Positions 6,909-16,545 of a DNA stretch of 64,000 bases are shown here, piece by piece. The stretch covers positions 434,001-498,000 of the forward strand of contig NZ_CP142435.1 in NCBI RefSeq assembly GCF_039830095.1. The letters are read 5' to 3'. A program made the translations under genes and the position numbers. Under the pieces are notes generated by a model. It was given only the letters and a program-made list of their open reading frames with translations, was not told the origin of the DNA and did no database searches. Source of the stretch: Dolosigranulum savutiense. Its GTDB lineage: Bacteria > Bacillota > Bacilli > Lactobacillales > Carnobacteriaceae_A. How positions within the stretch are numbered: the first letter of the stretch is position 1; each line of letters opens with the position of its first letter.

Positions 6909-9900
6909 TTAATCTTTCGTCTTCAGGGCTTCTAGCATGTCAATATGCTTGAGCTTGAAGTGCATAACGGTCATGACAATCATGGAGAAGCCCAGCATGA
7001 GTAATGTCGCATAGAGATAACTGCTTCCGTGAATTTGGCGAACAAACATTAAGAAATCCAGTTCTGCTGTATCTAAGATAAAACGGTTCAATATAATACC
7101 AGTCCCCATACCGACAATAATTCCCATAATGGTAAGGGTCAATGTTTCGCGGTATACATAGGTCGTTACTTCCTTATCGAAGAAACCTAGCACCTTAATC
7201 GTTGACAGTTCACGGACACGTTCACTGACATTAATATTCGTCAAGTTATACAAGACAATAAAGGCCAGTGCGCCCGCCGAGACAATCAAGACCATCGTGA
7301 CCACTTCTAAACTCCCCAGAGACGTCTCAATTAGATCAAAAATATCTGACTGTAAAATAATAGCCAACGCAGCTGGTTCTTCAGATATTTGTTGGCGGAA
7401 GGATTCTTCATCTGCTTCCGTTCCACTTGCATCTGAATCATACTGAACGAACCGTGCATCGAAGTCCGGTGCTTCCCCGAATGTTTGCTCGTATAATGTA
7501 GGTGACATATATACATAATGATCAACATAATGTTCCACAATACCGCCAACGATGACCATATGCGATTCCCCTTGATTATCCAAAATTGATAACTCATCAC
7601 CTACTTCAACAGCCGTTAGTTCCGATAATTTTTCAGAAATAATCACTTGTTCATCGTCTAATTGATAAATGGTTTCGCGATCATCCGCAGCATACAGATG
7701 AATAAACTGGTCAAATGCCTCAACATTTTCCGGCACCAAAACTGTCCCATCATACTGTTTCGCTGCTTCAATCGTTATGTTTTTTTGTTTCACACGAGCG
7801 ACATCTTGGACTAGTGATTGCTCCAGTAAGGTCTCTTCAAGGGCTTCAATATGCTCCGCTGATTCGTCGGTGTCAACTTGGACAAGCGCATCATAGTTAT
7901 ACACTTGATTAAATTGACGATCGCCGATATCACTGATTGAATCTGCTAAGCCAAATCCGGCTAAAAGCAAGGCAACCCCGCCGCCAACACCAATAATCGT
8001 CATAATCATCCGGCCTTTATAACGGAATAAGTTACGCGCAGAGACTTTTTGGGTGAATGACAGTCGGTTCCATAACGCCGGAATATGCTCTAAGATATTG
8101 CGCTGTCCGACTTTAGGCGCTTTTGGTCGCAGTAAGGTAGCCGCATTTTGTCGGAGCAATGACCGCAGTGATAAGTGGGTGGCTAAGCCCGTTGCTAATA
8201 GCGCTCCAATAACAGATATGAGTGAAATCCATCCATAAAATCTTGTCTGCGCTGGAATCATCCGGTACATCGCCGTATAAGCTTCCATTACAATTGTCGG
8301 GAATAGCCAAAAACCGAGCCACAATCCACCGATACTTCCGACAATTGTTGCCACAAAAGCATACATATAGTATTTTACCCCAATTAATGTATTGGAATAA
8401 CCGAGTGATTTCATTGTCCCAATTTGGGTACGACCTTCACTCACCATACGGGACATAGTTGTTAAAGAAATCAATAAGGCTAAAAGAACAAAAAAGACTG
8501 GAAAAATAGTTGCGATGGACTGCATCCGTTCAGCATTCTCACCATATTCAGAAAGTCCAGGAAAGCTTAAGGCATCATTAAAGAGATAATCGACTTCTAA
8601 ATCTGCTAACTCTTCTTCCGCTTCCGCAATATCGGCTTCTGCCTCTTCAATTTCATTGAGAGCGGACTGTTCTTCGGCTTCATATTCGGCTCGTCCTGCT
8701 GCATAATCAGCTTCACCAGCTTCCAGCTCAGCCCGAGCATCCATTAATTGTGCCTCAGCATCGGCCAGTTGTTGACGCGCCTCTTCTTCACGCTGAGTTA
8801 ATTCAGCTTCACCGGCTGCTAATTTCGCTCGACCGGCTTGGAGTTGCTCCCAGCCAGTGGTGACTTGCTCTTGACGTCGAGATAATTCAGTTTGGCCCGC
8901 TATTAATTGCTGGCGACCATTCGTTAGTTGGCGCTCGCCAGCAGTGAGTTCTGCTTCTTTTTCAGCCAGCTTCTGTCGGCCAGCTCGTACATCTCGCTCG
9001 CCCGCCTCTAATTCACGACGCGCCGCTGCCCATTCTGCTTGCATCTGCTGGCGACCCGTTATCAATTCCTGTTCTGCTTTAGCTAATTGCTGGCGACCCG
9101 TTTCAATCTCTGCTTCACGTTGATCAAGTTCCGCTTCTTTCTCAGTTAGCCAAGCCAGTACGCGCTCACGCCATGCTGCTTGATCTAAAGCATGTGGCAA
9201 TTGGCCGTGCTTCTCTTCTATCTGGCTGCGAACAGCTGCTAGTACTTTTTTCACTTCAGTGATGCGACGTTCGAGTGCTGCTTTTTCTTGATTAAACTCC
9301 GTCATAGCCTTAGTTGACTGTTCAGCATTCGCAGCTGGTGAAGTTGGATTAGTCAAGTCAGCTTCAGCTGTAGATTCTGAAGTCTGACTATCCATATTGG
9401 CGTCATTTTCTAATGACGGAGCTGGTTCAATTAATTCATCAACGGTCTCCACAGATGGTGCATTAGCAATTAATTGCGCTAACGCAGCTTCCAATTCACG
9501 CAATTCGTGTTCCAATTGTTCCGCATCAATATTTAATGCGTCTATCTCCGCTTGCAGTTGATCCTTATCCAGCCAACTTCCCACTAATTGATCCAAATCA
9601 GGTAACGCACTTAAGTCCGGCATGTCCCCCCGCTTAACAGCCGGGCGTATCGTCTGGATAGCCTCGCGCGCTGTTGCCAGTGCTTCCGCACTCGCCTCCA
9701 GCTCCGCTCGTTTTTGGGCCAGTTCGCGTTCGCCAGCTGCTAATTTCCCTTCAGCCGCTGCCTTCTCATGCTGGAACTCCTGACGACCTCGCGCCAACTT
9801 ATCTTCGGCGTCCGCCAACTCCGTTTGCCCGGCCCGGAATGCTTCCCGGCCGGCTTCTAATGCTTGCTCAGCTTTCGCTAGCCGGGCGCTCTCTCGGTTC

Positions 9901-10946
9901 AGTCGTGCTCTAGCTTCCTGCAGTTGAAGTTCACCTTGGTGCAGCCGAGTTTCTTCTTGTCTTAATCGTTCGCGCCCCGCTGCCAAGTCATTGCGTGCTG
10001 TCTGCAAGCGCATTTCGGCATCGCGCTCTTTACGCTCTAATTCCTGACGACCCGCTTCATAATTCACCCAACCTTGATCTAATTCTTCGCGAGCATCCAA
10101 CAATTTTTGTTCTGCTTCATTCAATTCTTGCTTAGCCGTCTCAATCTCATCGCGAGCCTTGGCAATATCGGCTTCTGCCTCTGCTCTAATCTCGCCCAAG
10201 CGTTCTTCTTCTCGCCCATCAAAAGCTTCTTCAACCATTTCTGTTCGTTGAGCCAATTGTTGTTCATAGTCATCGGAATAAAAGGCGAACCCTTGAATAT
10301 CCTGGAACTGAGCATTCAGCATACTGTATTGATCCAAGTTAAAAACCTCATCCTGGACCACCCCAAATCCATTCAACACCCCGGTTCCAATAGTGGTATA
10401 GCCACGGTTATCCATTTCGATATAGAGTGGCGAATCGACAAATCCAACCAATTCGAACGTGTCTTGATCAATATGATCGGCATAATTTTCGGTTGTTTCT
10501 GTTACCAATTGCACGGTGTCACCCAACTCATAATCAGAAGCTAAGTCCCTATCCAGCGCAATCTCATTGACAGATTCTGGTAATCGTCCAGCCTGCACAT
10601 TGTATTGATTCATCACTGTATCATCGCTTATTCCAAAAAGTCGGACTGTTTGATTATCCCCGATTAAGACATCCAACATATAGCCTGGTTCAACTACCGC
10701 ATGCTCCACGGCTTCCAGTCGTTCAATATCTTCATCGACCAATCCGCCCGTCGACAACACTTGCATATCGGCTAAGTGATGTTCCTTATAATACGCATCG
10801 GACGTCTCCATCATAACCGGTCCCGTCGCTACTAAGCCAGCAAAAAAAGCAACGCCTAAAAAGATAATAGCAAAAATAGATAAAAATCGACTTAATGTGC
10901 CTCTTACTTCTCTAAAGGTATCTTTCCATAAGGCTGATAATTTCAC
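6909..10946 (-). CDS. MacB/FtsX-type ABC permease with giant coiled-coil insert
   Basis: A 1345-residue membrane protein. A first helix (about 20-42) is followed by a MacB-like extracellular domain (to about 235). Next comes a very long charged region (about 245-780) rich in Ala, Glu, Gln and Arg, with recurring units like ELxAGRxxL, surely a coiled coil, broken once by a Thr/Ser/Asn-rich linker near residues 510-560. Then follow an FtsX domain (three helices), a second MacB-like domain, and a final FtsX domain of three helices ending in LKHIDMLEALKTKD. The paired ATPase lies ten bases upstream. Such permeases with 500-residue coils occur in Gram-positive bacteria. They probably work mechanically on envelope substrates or in drug efflux, but the substrate is unknown. 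The divergent TetR gene suggests inducible expression. Confidence 0.9.
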   Translation of the reverse strand: MKLSALWKDTFREVRGTLSRFLSIFAIIFLGVAFFAGLVATGPVMMETSDAYYKEHHLADMQVLSTGGLVDEDIERLEAVEHAVVEPGYMLDVLIGDNQTVRLFGISDDTVMNQYNVQAGRLPESVNEIALDRDLASDYELGDTVQLVTETTENYADHIDQDTFELVGFVDSPLYIEMDNRGYTTIGTGVLNGFGVVQDEVFNLDQYSMLNAQFQDIQGFAFYSDDYEQQLAQRTEMVEEAFDGREEERLGEIRAEAEADIAKARDEIETAKQELNEAEQKLLDAREELDQGWVNYEAGRQELERKERDAEMRLQTARNDLAAGRERLRQEETRLHQGELQLQEARARLNRESARLAKAEQALEAGREAFRAGQTELADAEDKLARGRQEFQHEKAAAEGKLAAGERELAQKRAELEASAEALATAREAIQTIRPAVKRGDMPDLSALPDLDQLVGSWLDKDQLQAEIDALNIDAEQLEHELRELEAALAQLIANAPSVETVDELIEPAPSLENDANMDSQTSESTAEADLTNPTSPAANAEQSTKAMTEFNQEKAALERRITEVKKVLAAVRSQIEEKHGQLPHALDQAAWRERVLAWLTEKEAELDQREAEIETGRQQLAKAEQELITGRQQMQAEWAAARRELEAGERDVRAGRQKLAEKEAELTAGERQLTNGRQQLIAGQTELSRRQEQVTTGWEQLQAGRAKLAAGEAELTQREEEARQQLADAEAQLMDARAELEAGEADYAAGRAEYEAEEQSALNEIEEAEADIAEAEEELADLEVDYLFNDALSFPGLSEYGENAERMQSIATIFPVFFVLLALLISLTTMSRMVSEGRTQIGTMKSLGYSNTLIGVKYYMYAFVATIVGSIGGLWLGFWLFPTIVMEAYTAMYRMIPAQTRFYGWISLISVIGALLATGLATHLSLRSLLRQNAATLLRPKAPKVGQRNILEHIPALWNRLSFTQKVSARNLFRYKGRMIMTIIGVGGGVALLLAGFGLADSISDIGDRQFNQVYNYDALVQVDTDESAEHIEALEETLLEQSLVQDVARVKQKNITIEAAKQYDGTVLVPENVEAFDQFIHLYAADDRETIYQLDDEQVIISEKLSELTAVEVGDELSILDNQGESHMVIVGGIVEHYVDHYVYMSPTLYEQTFGEAPDFDARFVQYDSDASGTEADEESFRQQISEEPAALAIILQSDIFDLIETSLGSLEVVTMVLIVSAGALAFIVLYNLTNINVSERVRELSTIKVLGFFDKEVTTYVYRETLTLTIMGIIVGMGTGIILNRFILDTAELDFLMFVRQIHGSSYLYATLLMLGFSMIVMTVMHFKLKHIDMLEALKTKD

Positions 10947-10955
10947 TTACGCCAC

Positions 10956-11657
10956 CTACCATTCAATCGAGTCAACACTAGCCGGTGACTCGTTGATCGT
11001 CATGTTCCGTACTTTTGCATCGGCAATTTCGATTACCCGATCAGCAATCGGCGCAATCGCTTGGTTATGCGTAATAACAACCACTGTCGCACCATATTGT
11101 TCTTTAGAAAACTGAAGCAATTCCAGCACCTTTTTACCTGTTTCAAAGTCTAGTGCGCCAGTCGGTTCATCACATAAGAGGAGCTTCGGCTTCTTCGCCA
11201 ACGCTCGAGCAATCGCCACACGTTGTTGCTCCCCACCCGATAACTGAGCAGGAAAATTATCTTTCCGATGACCTAACCCCACATCCTCCAGTACTTTTTC
11301 TGAATCCAGTGCATCTGGCGAAATCTCAGCGGCAAAATCAACATTTTCCTTCGCTGTCAGATTAGGAATTAAATTATACGATTGAAAAATAAATCCCACA
11401 TCATCGCGACGATACTGGGTCAGTTGTTTCGTATCGAACTCAGCAATATTTTTGCCATCAATAATAACCTTTCCTTCATCCGCCGAATCCATGCCTCCTA
11501 AAATATTCAGCACGGTCGTCTTTCCCGCCCCAGATGGCCCCACAATTACTGCAAATTCGCCTTTTTCAATATTGAACGTCATCTGATCATTGGCCATCAC
11601 CTTAGATTCTCCTGAGGTGAAGAATTTCGACTCATTAATTACATCAATATAACTCAT
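10956..11657 (-). CDS. ABC transporter ATPase (MacB/LolD type)
   Basis: ATP-binding subunit, 233 residues, for the coiled-coil permease directly downstream. Walker [11 protein letters not shown]-loop [10 protein letters not shown], signature [15 protein letters not shown], Walker [13 protein letters not shown] and H-loop ITHN are all present and in normal order, so it should be active. The ATG at 11657 has GAGGAG upstream. The family powers mechanotransmission or lipoprotein/antimicrobial-handling complexes at the membrane. It is transcribed away from a TetR gene with about 130 bases between them, so joint control by that regulator is likely but not shown. Confidence 0.92.
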   Translation of the reverse strand: MSYIDVINESKFFTSGESKVMANDQMTFNIEKGEFAVIVGPSGAGKTTVLNILGGMDSADEGKVIIDGKNIAEFDTKQLTQYRRDDVGFIFQSYNLIPNLTAKENVDFAAEISPDALDSEKVLEDVGLGHRKDNFPAQLSGGEQQRVAIARALAKKPKLLLCDEPTGALDFETGKKVLELLQFSKEQYGATVVVITHNQAIAPIADRVIEIADAKVRNMTINESPASVDSIEW

Positions 11658-11704
11658 GATTCATCTCCTCTCACTCACTTACCTATTTATTATAGCGTAT
11701 CGTT

Positions 11705-11733
11705 TTGAAAAAATAAGATCATTATTATATAAT
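11705..11733 (+). promoter_or_regulatory. Promoter of the TetR gene
   Basis: TTGAAA (11705-11710), a 17-base spacer and TATAAT (11728-11733). A short dyad ATTATATAAT covers the -10 and could be part of a TetR operator, but it is too simple to claim. Confidence 0.7.
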
Positions 11734-11786
11734 GTGTTTATCAAACAACACTTTGTCTATTTTTGTTAAGAAAAGGGGTTAAAATC

Positions 11787-12386
11787 ATGGACCGACGTCA
11801 GGAAAAAACACGACAAGCCATTCAAGAAGCTTTAATTTCGGAAATCAATGCTCATGGACTGCACAATTTAACGGTGAGCTCGCTGACAAAAGCAGCCAAT
11901 ATTAATCGTGCCACCTTTTACTTGCATTATGATAATATCGATGACTTAATGGAATCGATTCAAGCTGATATTGTTCATGAACTTGCCCAAACCGTTGATC
12001 AATTCAATACAGCTGATTTAGCGCATAACTACGATGATATCACCCGATTATTAACCGATATAACGCACCTCATTGCGACTCATGCTAATTTACTCAGCGC
12101 CTTACTCGGCCCAAACGGATCATCCAGTATGCGCATTACTTTCGAACAAGTGATTGCCAATATTGTCTCCGAAAAGATGAATGAATTGCCTCATTGGGCG
12201 CGTCCTGCTCATGTTATGGTGCCCGATAATTATGTAGCCGTGATGATTTCGGCGATTTATACAAGTGTGATCTGGGAGTGGTTCGACCGCGGCATGCAAG
12301 AATCACCTGAAGCAATTGCCCAGTTTATTAGCGAAGCTGGCATTCAACCGATTGCTAACTATGGCTTGAACCAAGCCCATCATTGA
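11787..12386 (+). CDS. TetR-family transcriptional regulator
   Basis: A 199-residue DNA-binding repressor. The N-terminal helix-turn-helix spans about 5-50 (RQEKTRQAIQEALISEI, then LTVSSLTKAANINRATFYLHY), matching the TetR pattern ending in T/S-F-Y-x-H-Y. The C-terminal part is a helical ligand or dimerisation domain of the kind found with DhaS/AcrR-like regulators. I chose ATG at 11787 because AAAAGGGG lies upstream; the TTG at 11763 has no site. Divergent from the ABC transporter, it probably represses that transporter and itself. Confidence 0.88.
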   Translation: MDRRQEKTRQAIQEALISEINAHGLHNLTVSSLTKAANINRATFYLHYDNIDDLMESIQADIVHELAQTVDQFNTADLAHNYDDITRLLTDITHLIATHANLLSALLGPNGSSSMRITFEQVIANIVSEKMNELPHWARPAHVMVPDNYVAVMISAIYTSVIWEWFDRGMQESPEAIAQFISEAGIQPIANYGLNQAHH

Positions 12387-12406
12387 ATACATAACAGATT
12401 GCACCC

Positions 12407-12447
12407 AAAAAGCAGTAGCTCCATCATACAGAGCTATCTGCTTTTTT
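12407..12447. terminator. Bidirectional terminator between TetR gene and rnmV
   Basis: AAAAAGCAGTAGCTC (12407-12421) pairs with GAGCTATCTGCTTTTTT (12431-12447) with one mismatch. U-runs arise on both strands, fitting the convergent genes. Confidence 0.85.
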
Positions 12448-12454
12448 AGATTTA

Positions 12455-13015
12455 TTAATTTGGTTTATTGATCTCTGCCAAGGCTGATTCAACATCTGCT
12501 TCGGTTAAACCGAAAAGAGCCAGTCGTTTTTGGAGCTGCTTACCGTTCGTATAGCCGATGCGCAGCCGTCGTCCTAACTCTGCTCGTAATTCAGCAGAAT
12601 TCGAGCGTGCAATTAATCCATGCTTCATTAAGAATGCTTTAGAGACCGGTTCTGATGTAGAGGTGTTAGTTTGTTCAGTATACACCGCTGATAAAGCCTG
12701 CCGGATACTCTCTCGGCTAGCATGTTCGATGCCTAGACTTCCTTTATGGCTGGGGCGAGCTTCATCCTGTGTTAAGAACGCGTGCTTGACACCTGGTACT
12801 TCACGCGAGATGATTTTTCGAATTTTTTCACCAGGAAAGTCCGGATCAGTAAAGACAATGACACCGCGCTTGGCTTGGGCATGTTTAATCTGATCAATGA
12901 CCTCCCTATCAATCGCTGACCCATTTGTTTCAATCGTGTCAGCATCCACAGCTAGTTTTATCCGTTGCGTATCATCGCGACCTTCCACAACGATTACTTC
13001 TTTCACCTGCATCAT
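12455..13015 (-). CDS. rnmV: Ribonuclease M5
   Basis: RNase M5 matures the ends of 5S rRNA precursor in Firmicutes. The 186-residue protein has the TOPRIM domain at the N-terminus: the acidic motif VVEGRDD and later VIVFTDPDFPGEKIRKII, with conserved Glu and Asp-x-Asp metal ligands. The C-terminal DUF4093 region contains LRIGYTNGKQLQKRLALFGL. Its start overlaps the stop of tatD by four bases, so the two are translationally coupled. In most Firmicutes the order is tatD-rnmV-ksgA; here ksgA lies 8 kb away next to a remnant of another rnmV copy (21970-22161). This intact copy is presumably the working enzyme. Confidence 0.93.
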   Translation of the reverse strand: MMQVKEVIVVEGRDDTQRIKLAVDADTIETNGSAIDREVIDQIKHAQAKRGVIVFTDPDFPGEKIRKIISREVPGVKHAFLTQDEARPSHKGSLGIEHASRESIRQALSAVYTEQTNTSTSEPVSKAFLMKHGLIARSNSAELRAELGRRLRIGYTNGKQLQKRLALFGLTEADVESALAEINKPN

Positions 13016-13785
13016 TGATCCGCCAACTTAAATAAGCGATTGGCATTTTGAGTTGTTTGTGTGGCAATCTCTTCTAGCGATAATTCCTTCAAGCGGGCAA
13101 CTTCCTCAGCAACATAGCGCACGTAAGCCGGTTCATTACGCTTACCTCGATTCGGTTCTGGCGCTAAGTACGGGGCATCTGTCTCAATTAGTAAGCGCTC
13201 GAGTGGCACTTCTTTCGCAATTTCTTTCACTTCCGGTGCATTCTTGAACGTCACTACCCCACTTAAAGAAATATGAAACCCTAAGTCCAAAAACTTATGC
13301 AACCATTCCGTATTCACACCAAAACTATGCATAATCCCCCCCGCTTCTGGTAAACCAACTTCTTTCATTATCTGATAGACATCTTCGGTCGATTCACGAT
13401 TATGAATCGTCAATGGCTTACCAACATCTTTTGCTAACTGGATTTGACGACGAAAAGCTTCGTGCTGAACAGGCTTCGGATCCGACATCCAATGATAATC
13501 CAAGCCCATCTCACCAACTGCCACGACCTCTTGACGCCCTAAAGCTTGACGCAAAAAGTCCTCCACTTTATCAGAATAGCTACCCGCTTCAGTTGGATGC
13601 CAGCCAATTGTCGGATAAATCCCTTCATATTTAGCGGCCAGATCAAAAGCCCGCTCAATAGTTGGATAATCAAATCCAACCACCGACATGCGCATCACAC
13701 CCGCCTCACGTGCTCGGTCTATCGTCTGCTCAACATCTTCATTAAATTGCTTCACATTAATATGCGTATGTGTATCGAAAAACAT
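13012..13785 (-). CDS. tatD: TatD-family metal-dependent hydrolase
   Basis: A 257-residue TIM-barrel hydrolase of the TatD DNase family. The N-terminal FFDTHTHINVKQF gives the first metal-binding His-x-His. Further motifs are GEMGLDYHW (metal Glu), PLTIHNRES, GGIMHSFG and LLIETDAPYLAPEPNRGKRNEP. All catalytic residues are present and length is normal. The family acts as 3'-5' DNase with proposed roles in DNA repair or RNA quality control; the exact in vivo substrate is not certain. The ATG at 13785 follows GAGGAGAATGTT. It forms an operon with rnmV. Confidence 0.92.
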   Translation of the reverse strand: MFFDTHTHINVKQFNEDVEQTIDRAREAGVMRMSVVGFDYPTIERAFDLAAKYEGIYPTIGWHPTEAGSYSDKVEDFLRQALGRQEVVAVGEMGLDYHWMSDPKPVQHEAFRRQIQLAKDVGKPLTIHNRESTEDVYQIMKEVGLPEAGGIMHSFGVNTEWLHKFLDLGFHISLSGVVTFKNAPEVKEIAKEVPLERLLIETDAPYLAPEPNRGKRNEPAYVRYVAEEVARLKELSLEEIATQTTQNANRLFKLADQ

Positions 13786-13839
13786 AACATTCTCCTCAAC
13801 TATCTGATTGCTTTTTTTATTATAACACGCTAACTATAG

Positions 13840-13873
13840 AAAAGCAGAAGAAAATCCACTATTCTTCTGCTTT
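13840..13873 (-). terminator. Terminator after the rRNA methyltransferase gene
   Basis: AAAGCAGAAGAA (13841-13852) and TTCTTCTGCTTT (13862-13873) form a perfect 12-bp stem. The T-run on the minus strand is short (TTTTC), so efficiency may be moderate. Confidence 0.65.
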
Positions 13874-13880
13874 CCACTAT

Positions 13881-15062
13881 CTAATTTAATTTTCGTAAGA
13901 CAAAGACTTTCAAATATTGGCTTTCGATATATTGACGATTTGTGGGGAAATCTTCTGGAAGGCCATATGTCTCAATCACTTCACCATCCACACCCGCTTG
14001 CTTGAAACCTACCAAAATTAAGTCATAAAACTCATCTGCCGATAACATCCATGCATTGGTCGAAGCAATCAGTGTCCCACCTGTCTCTAACACAGCCAGA
14101 CTATCCGCAATCACTTGTGGATAATCTTCTTCAATCCGCCATGTTCCTGCTTTACTCCGCGCAAATGTTGGTGGATCAATCACAATTACTCCAAACTCAA
14201 GGGCATGTTTTTTAGCATAATCAAGATATGAAGCCGTATCAATCACGCGAATTTCATGATCATCAGGATTGAGCCCATTGACTTCAAACTGCTCTGCTGT
14301 TAGTTCTTTTGAACGATTGGCTAGGTCGATATTAACTGTCTGAGTCGCTCCGCCCATCGCTCCTGCTACGGAAAAGGCTCCCGTATAGCTAAACAAATTC
14401 AATAAACGCTTACCCACCGCATACTGATTCATCATCGCTGCTCGCACATGACGTTGATCAAGAAAAATCCCCGTCATCCAGCCGTCATTTAAGTACGTGG
14501 CATAACGAATGCCATTTTCACGGACAAGATGCGGTTCTGGGGCTTCTTCTCCATGAATCAGACGACTCTGAGTAGGTTTACCGGCCACATTTTTCTTCTC
14601 ATAGATCCCATTAGCCTCCTTGAATACATCAAACAGTGCTTGCTGAATAGCATCTAAGAAGCGATAAATCCCTTGATTGTATAGCGAGACAACATAATAG
14701 TCATTATAATAATCAATCGTTAAGCCACCCAGTCCATCGCCAGCACCATTGAAAACACGAAAAGCATTTGTCCCTTCATCCGCATACAATGAACCACGTT
14801 TTGCTTTAGCGTCCATGAATAACTTTTGGAAGAAATATTGGTCAATCGTCTCTTCTTGATTCGTTAACATCCAGCCAACTGAGCGATTCTCTTTTCCTAA
14901 GTAGCCAAGACCTAAGAACTCTTCATTATGGCCAATCAGACGGAGTAAATCGCCATCTTTATCCTCCCGGCCAAGTCGCGAAGCGAAATCCAACTCCTCA
15001 ATGGCGGGGTAGCCCGCTTTAATACGGTTAGTTGCTAATTCTCTTACTTGCTTTGTCTTCAT
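13881..15062 (-). CDS. RlmI/RlmK-type rRNA large-subunit cytosine-C5 methyltransferase
   Basis: A 393-residue class I SAM methyltransferase. An N-terminal PUA-like domain (about 1-80) is followed by the EEHUD-type domain and Rossmann fold with LLNLFSYTGAFSVAGAMGGA (motif I), VNIDLA and VIVIDPPTFARSKAGTW (motif IV). This arrangement matches RlmI and the Firmicutes YwbD group, which methylate cytosine or guanine of 23S rRNA. The exact position cannot be told from sequence alone. The ATG at 15062 has GAAAGGGAAC upstream at a rather long distance. It lies downstream of the two-component genes on the same strand, 23 bases after the kinase stop, so co-transcription is possible. Confidence 0.88.
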   Translation of the reverse strand: MKTKQVRELATNRIKAGYPAIEELDFASRLGREDKDGDLLRLIGHNEEFLGLGYLGKENRSVGWMLTNQEETIDQYFFQKLFMDAKAKRGSLYADEGTNAFRVFNGAGDGLGGLTIDYYNDYYVVSLYNQGIYRFLDAIQQALFDVFKEANGIYEKKNVAGKPTQSRLIHGEEAPEPHLVRENGIRYATYLNDGWMTGIFLDQRHVRAAMMNQYAVGKRLLNLFSYTGAFSVAGAMGGATQTVNIDLANRSKELTAEQFEVNGLNPDDHEIRVIDTASYLDYAKKHALEFGVIVIDPPTFARSKAGTWRIEEDYPQVIADSLAVLETGGTLIASTNAWMLSADEFYDLILVGFKQAGVDGEVIETYGLPEDFPTNRQYIESQYLKVFVLRKLN

Positions 15063-15085
15063 CTAATGAGATCGTTCCCTTTCTA

Positions 15086-16543
15086 TTATTCGATTAAATC
15101 TTTTTTGCCTTGGCGGTTTAATCCTTGCGCTTGTTCTGGTGAGTCCGGAAATTCTAAGCGAAATGTTGTGCCGACTCCTTCTTCACTGGTCACATCAATC
15201 CGCGCATCATGTAGTGTGATAAGTTGCTGAACAATGGATAAACCTAACCCTGATTCACCATATTTCGTATTTCGTCTGGAAGCATCTGCTTTATAATATC
15301 GTTCCCAAATATTAGCCAGCTGCTCTTCATTCATCCCAATACCGGTATCAGCAATTTCAATTACTGTCCCGTACTCACTTTTCCAAGCCTTCACCGATAC
15401 TTTCCCATTTTCGGTAAATTGAATGGCATTTTTAATTAAATTAACAAAAATCTGCTTTAACCGGTCATAATCAGCATAAACGGTTAGCTCATTCCCCTCT
15501 GCAATCTCTAAGTGGTTATTTGATTCATCTGCTAATTTATCCATCTGATAACGAATTTCACTAAAGATATTTTTAAGGGGAATATGGGTTTTGTTCAACT
15601 TAATATGATTGGAGCGAATATTTTCATAATCTAAATTCTCATTAACAAGTCTGATCAAGCGCGTCGTTTCTTTGCGCATCAGTTGAATACTGCGCAGACG
15701 GTTATTCTCGGCAATCACATTATGTTCTAATCCTTCTAACAACCCATTGATCGTTGTCAGTGGCGTCCGCATCTCATGAGCTGCATCCTGCATGAAGGTC
15801 TTTCGTCGCTCTTCTTGTCGGTTCAAGGCTTTTTCAGTCTCTTCCAGTGCCAGTACCATCTTGTTAAAATCACGTGACAACGCATCTAATTCATCACGAT
15901 CACCATGCTCCACCCGCACATCATACTCACCTTCTGCCACCGTATGTGCCGCTTCTCGCAAATGATTGATCCGATTCACCTGATAACGTGCTAACAAAGC
16001 GCTAATAATAATCGCAATAATTGTTGCGATTAAAAAAGCACGAAAAAGTTGGGTCTCTAACTGCACAATTTCACTCGTCACCATACTAACTGGCGTAGCT
16101 GCTGCTACAAATCCACTGAACTCTTGCGTGCTCTGGGTGAAGAAAGGAACATATACTAACATCATTTCCTCCACCTTATTCTCAGCTGTCTTATACTCTA
16201 CAACAGACGTAACTCGTTGCCCTTCTCTTAGCTGATCAATCTCTTCTGGCACAATCGTACTCTGACCTAACTCCGGCGAATGTGGATAAATGACATCACC
16301 ATGTTCGTTCGCCACAAATAAATTAATATCAAATTTATTCAATAAAGCTTGTTCGCGCTCTACGTTTTGATACAGATAAATATTCTCCACAACCGTCTCT
16401 GCATATTTAAATAAATCATTCTGTGTGGCTTCTTGTGCCGCATTACGCGTAAAGTGAAAGAAAGAAAAAATTGAAATATACATTAACGTCACAATGACCG
16501 CAAAGAAGCCCAGCATTTGCTGGTAAAAATAAGGTAGCTTCAT
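15086..16543 (-). CDS. Sensor histidine kinase with extracellular domain and HAMP
   Basis: A 485-residue membrane kinase. Helix 1 is at about 10-32, an extracellular sensor domain at 33-165, helix 2 at 167-187, and HAMP at 188-240 (VNRINHLREAAHTVAEGEYDVRV). HisKA follows with H-box DAAHEMRTPLTTI, then HATPase with N-box IFVNLIKNAIQFTENG, G1 DTGIGM and G2 GESGLGLSIV. All catalytic motifs are intact. Start and stop overlap closely with the OmpR-type regulator upstream (two bases between), so they form one operon. The architecture resembles envelope-stress kinases such as CssS, but the signal is not evident from sequence. Confidence 0.9.
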   Translation of the reverse strand: MKLPYFYQQMLGFFAVIVTLMYISIFSFFHFTRNAAQEATQNDLFKYAETVVENIYLYQNVEREQALLNKFDINLFVANEHGDVIYPHSPELGQSTIVPEEIDQLREGQRVTSVVEYKTAENKVEEMMLVYVPFFTQSTQEFSGFVAAATPVSMVTSEIVQLETQLFRAFLIATIIAIIISALLARYQVNRINHLREAAHTVAEGEYDVRVEHGDRDELDALSRDFNKMVLALEETEKALNRQEERRKTFMQDAAHEMRTPLTTINGLLEGLEHNVIAENNRLRSIQLMRKETTRLIRLVNENLDYENIRSNHIKLNKTHIPLKNIFSEIRYQMDKLADESNNHLEIAEGNELTVYADYDRLKQIFVNLIKNAIQFTENGKVSVKAWKSEYGTVIEIADTGIGMNEEQLANIWERYYKADASRRNTKYGESGLGLSIVQQLITLHDARIDVTSEEGVGTTFRLEFPDSPEQAQGLNRQGKKDLIE

Positions 16544-16545
16544 TG

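Noticed and set aside
7331-10544. Plus- and minus-strand frames overlapping the permease gene
   Set aside because: They are shadows of the repetitive coiled-coil coding sequence and permease domains, without start sites.
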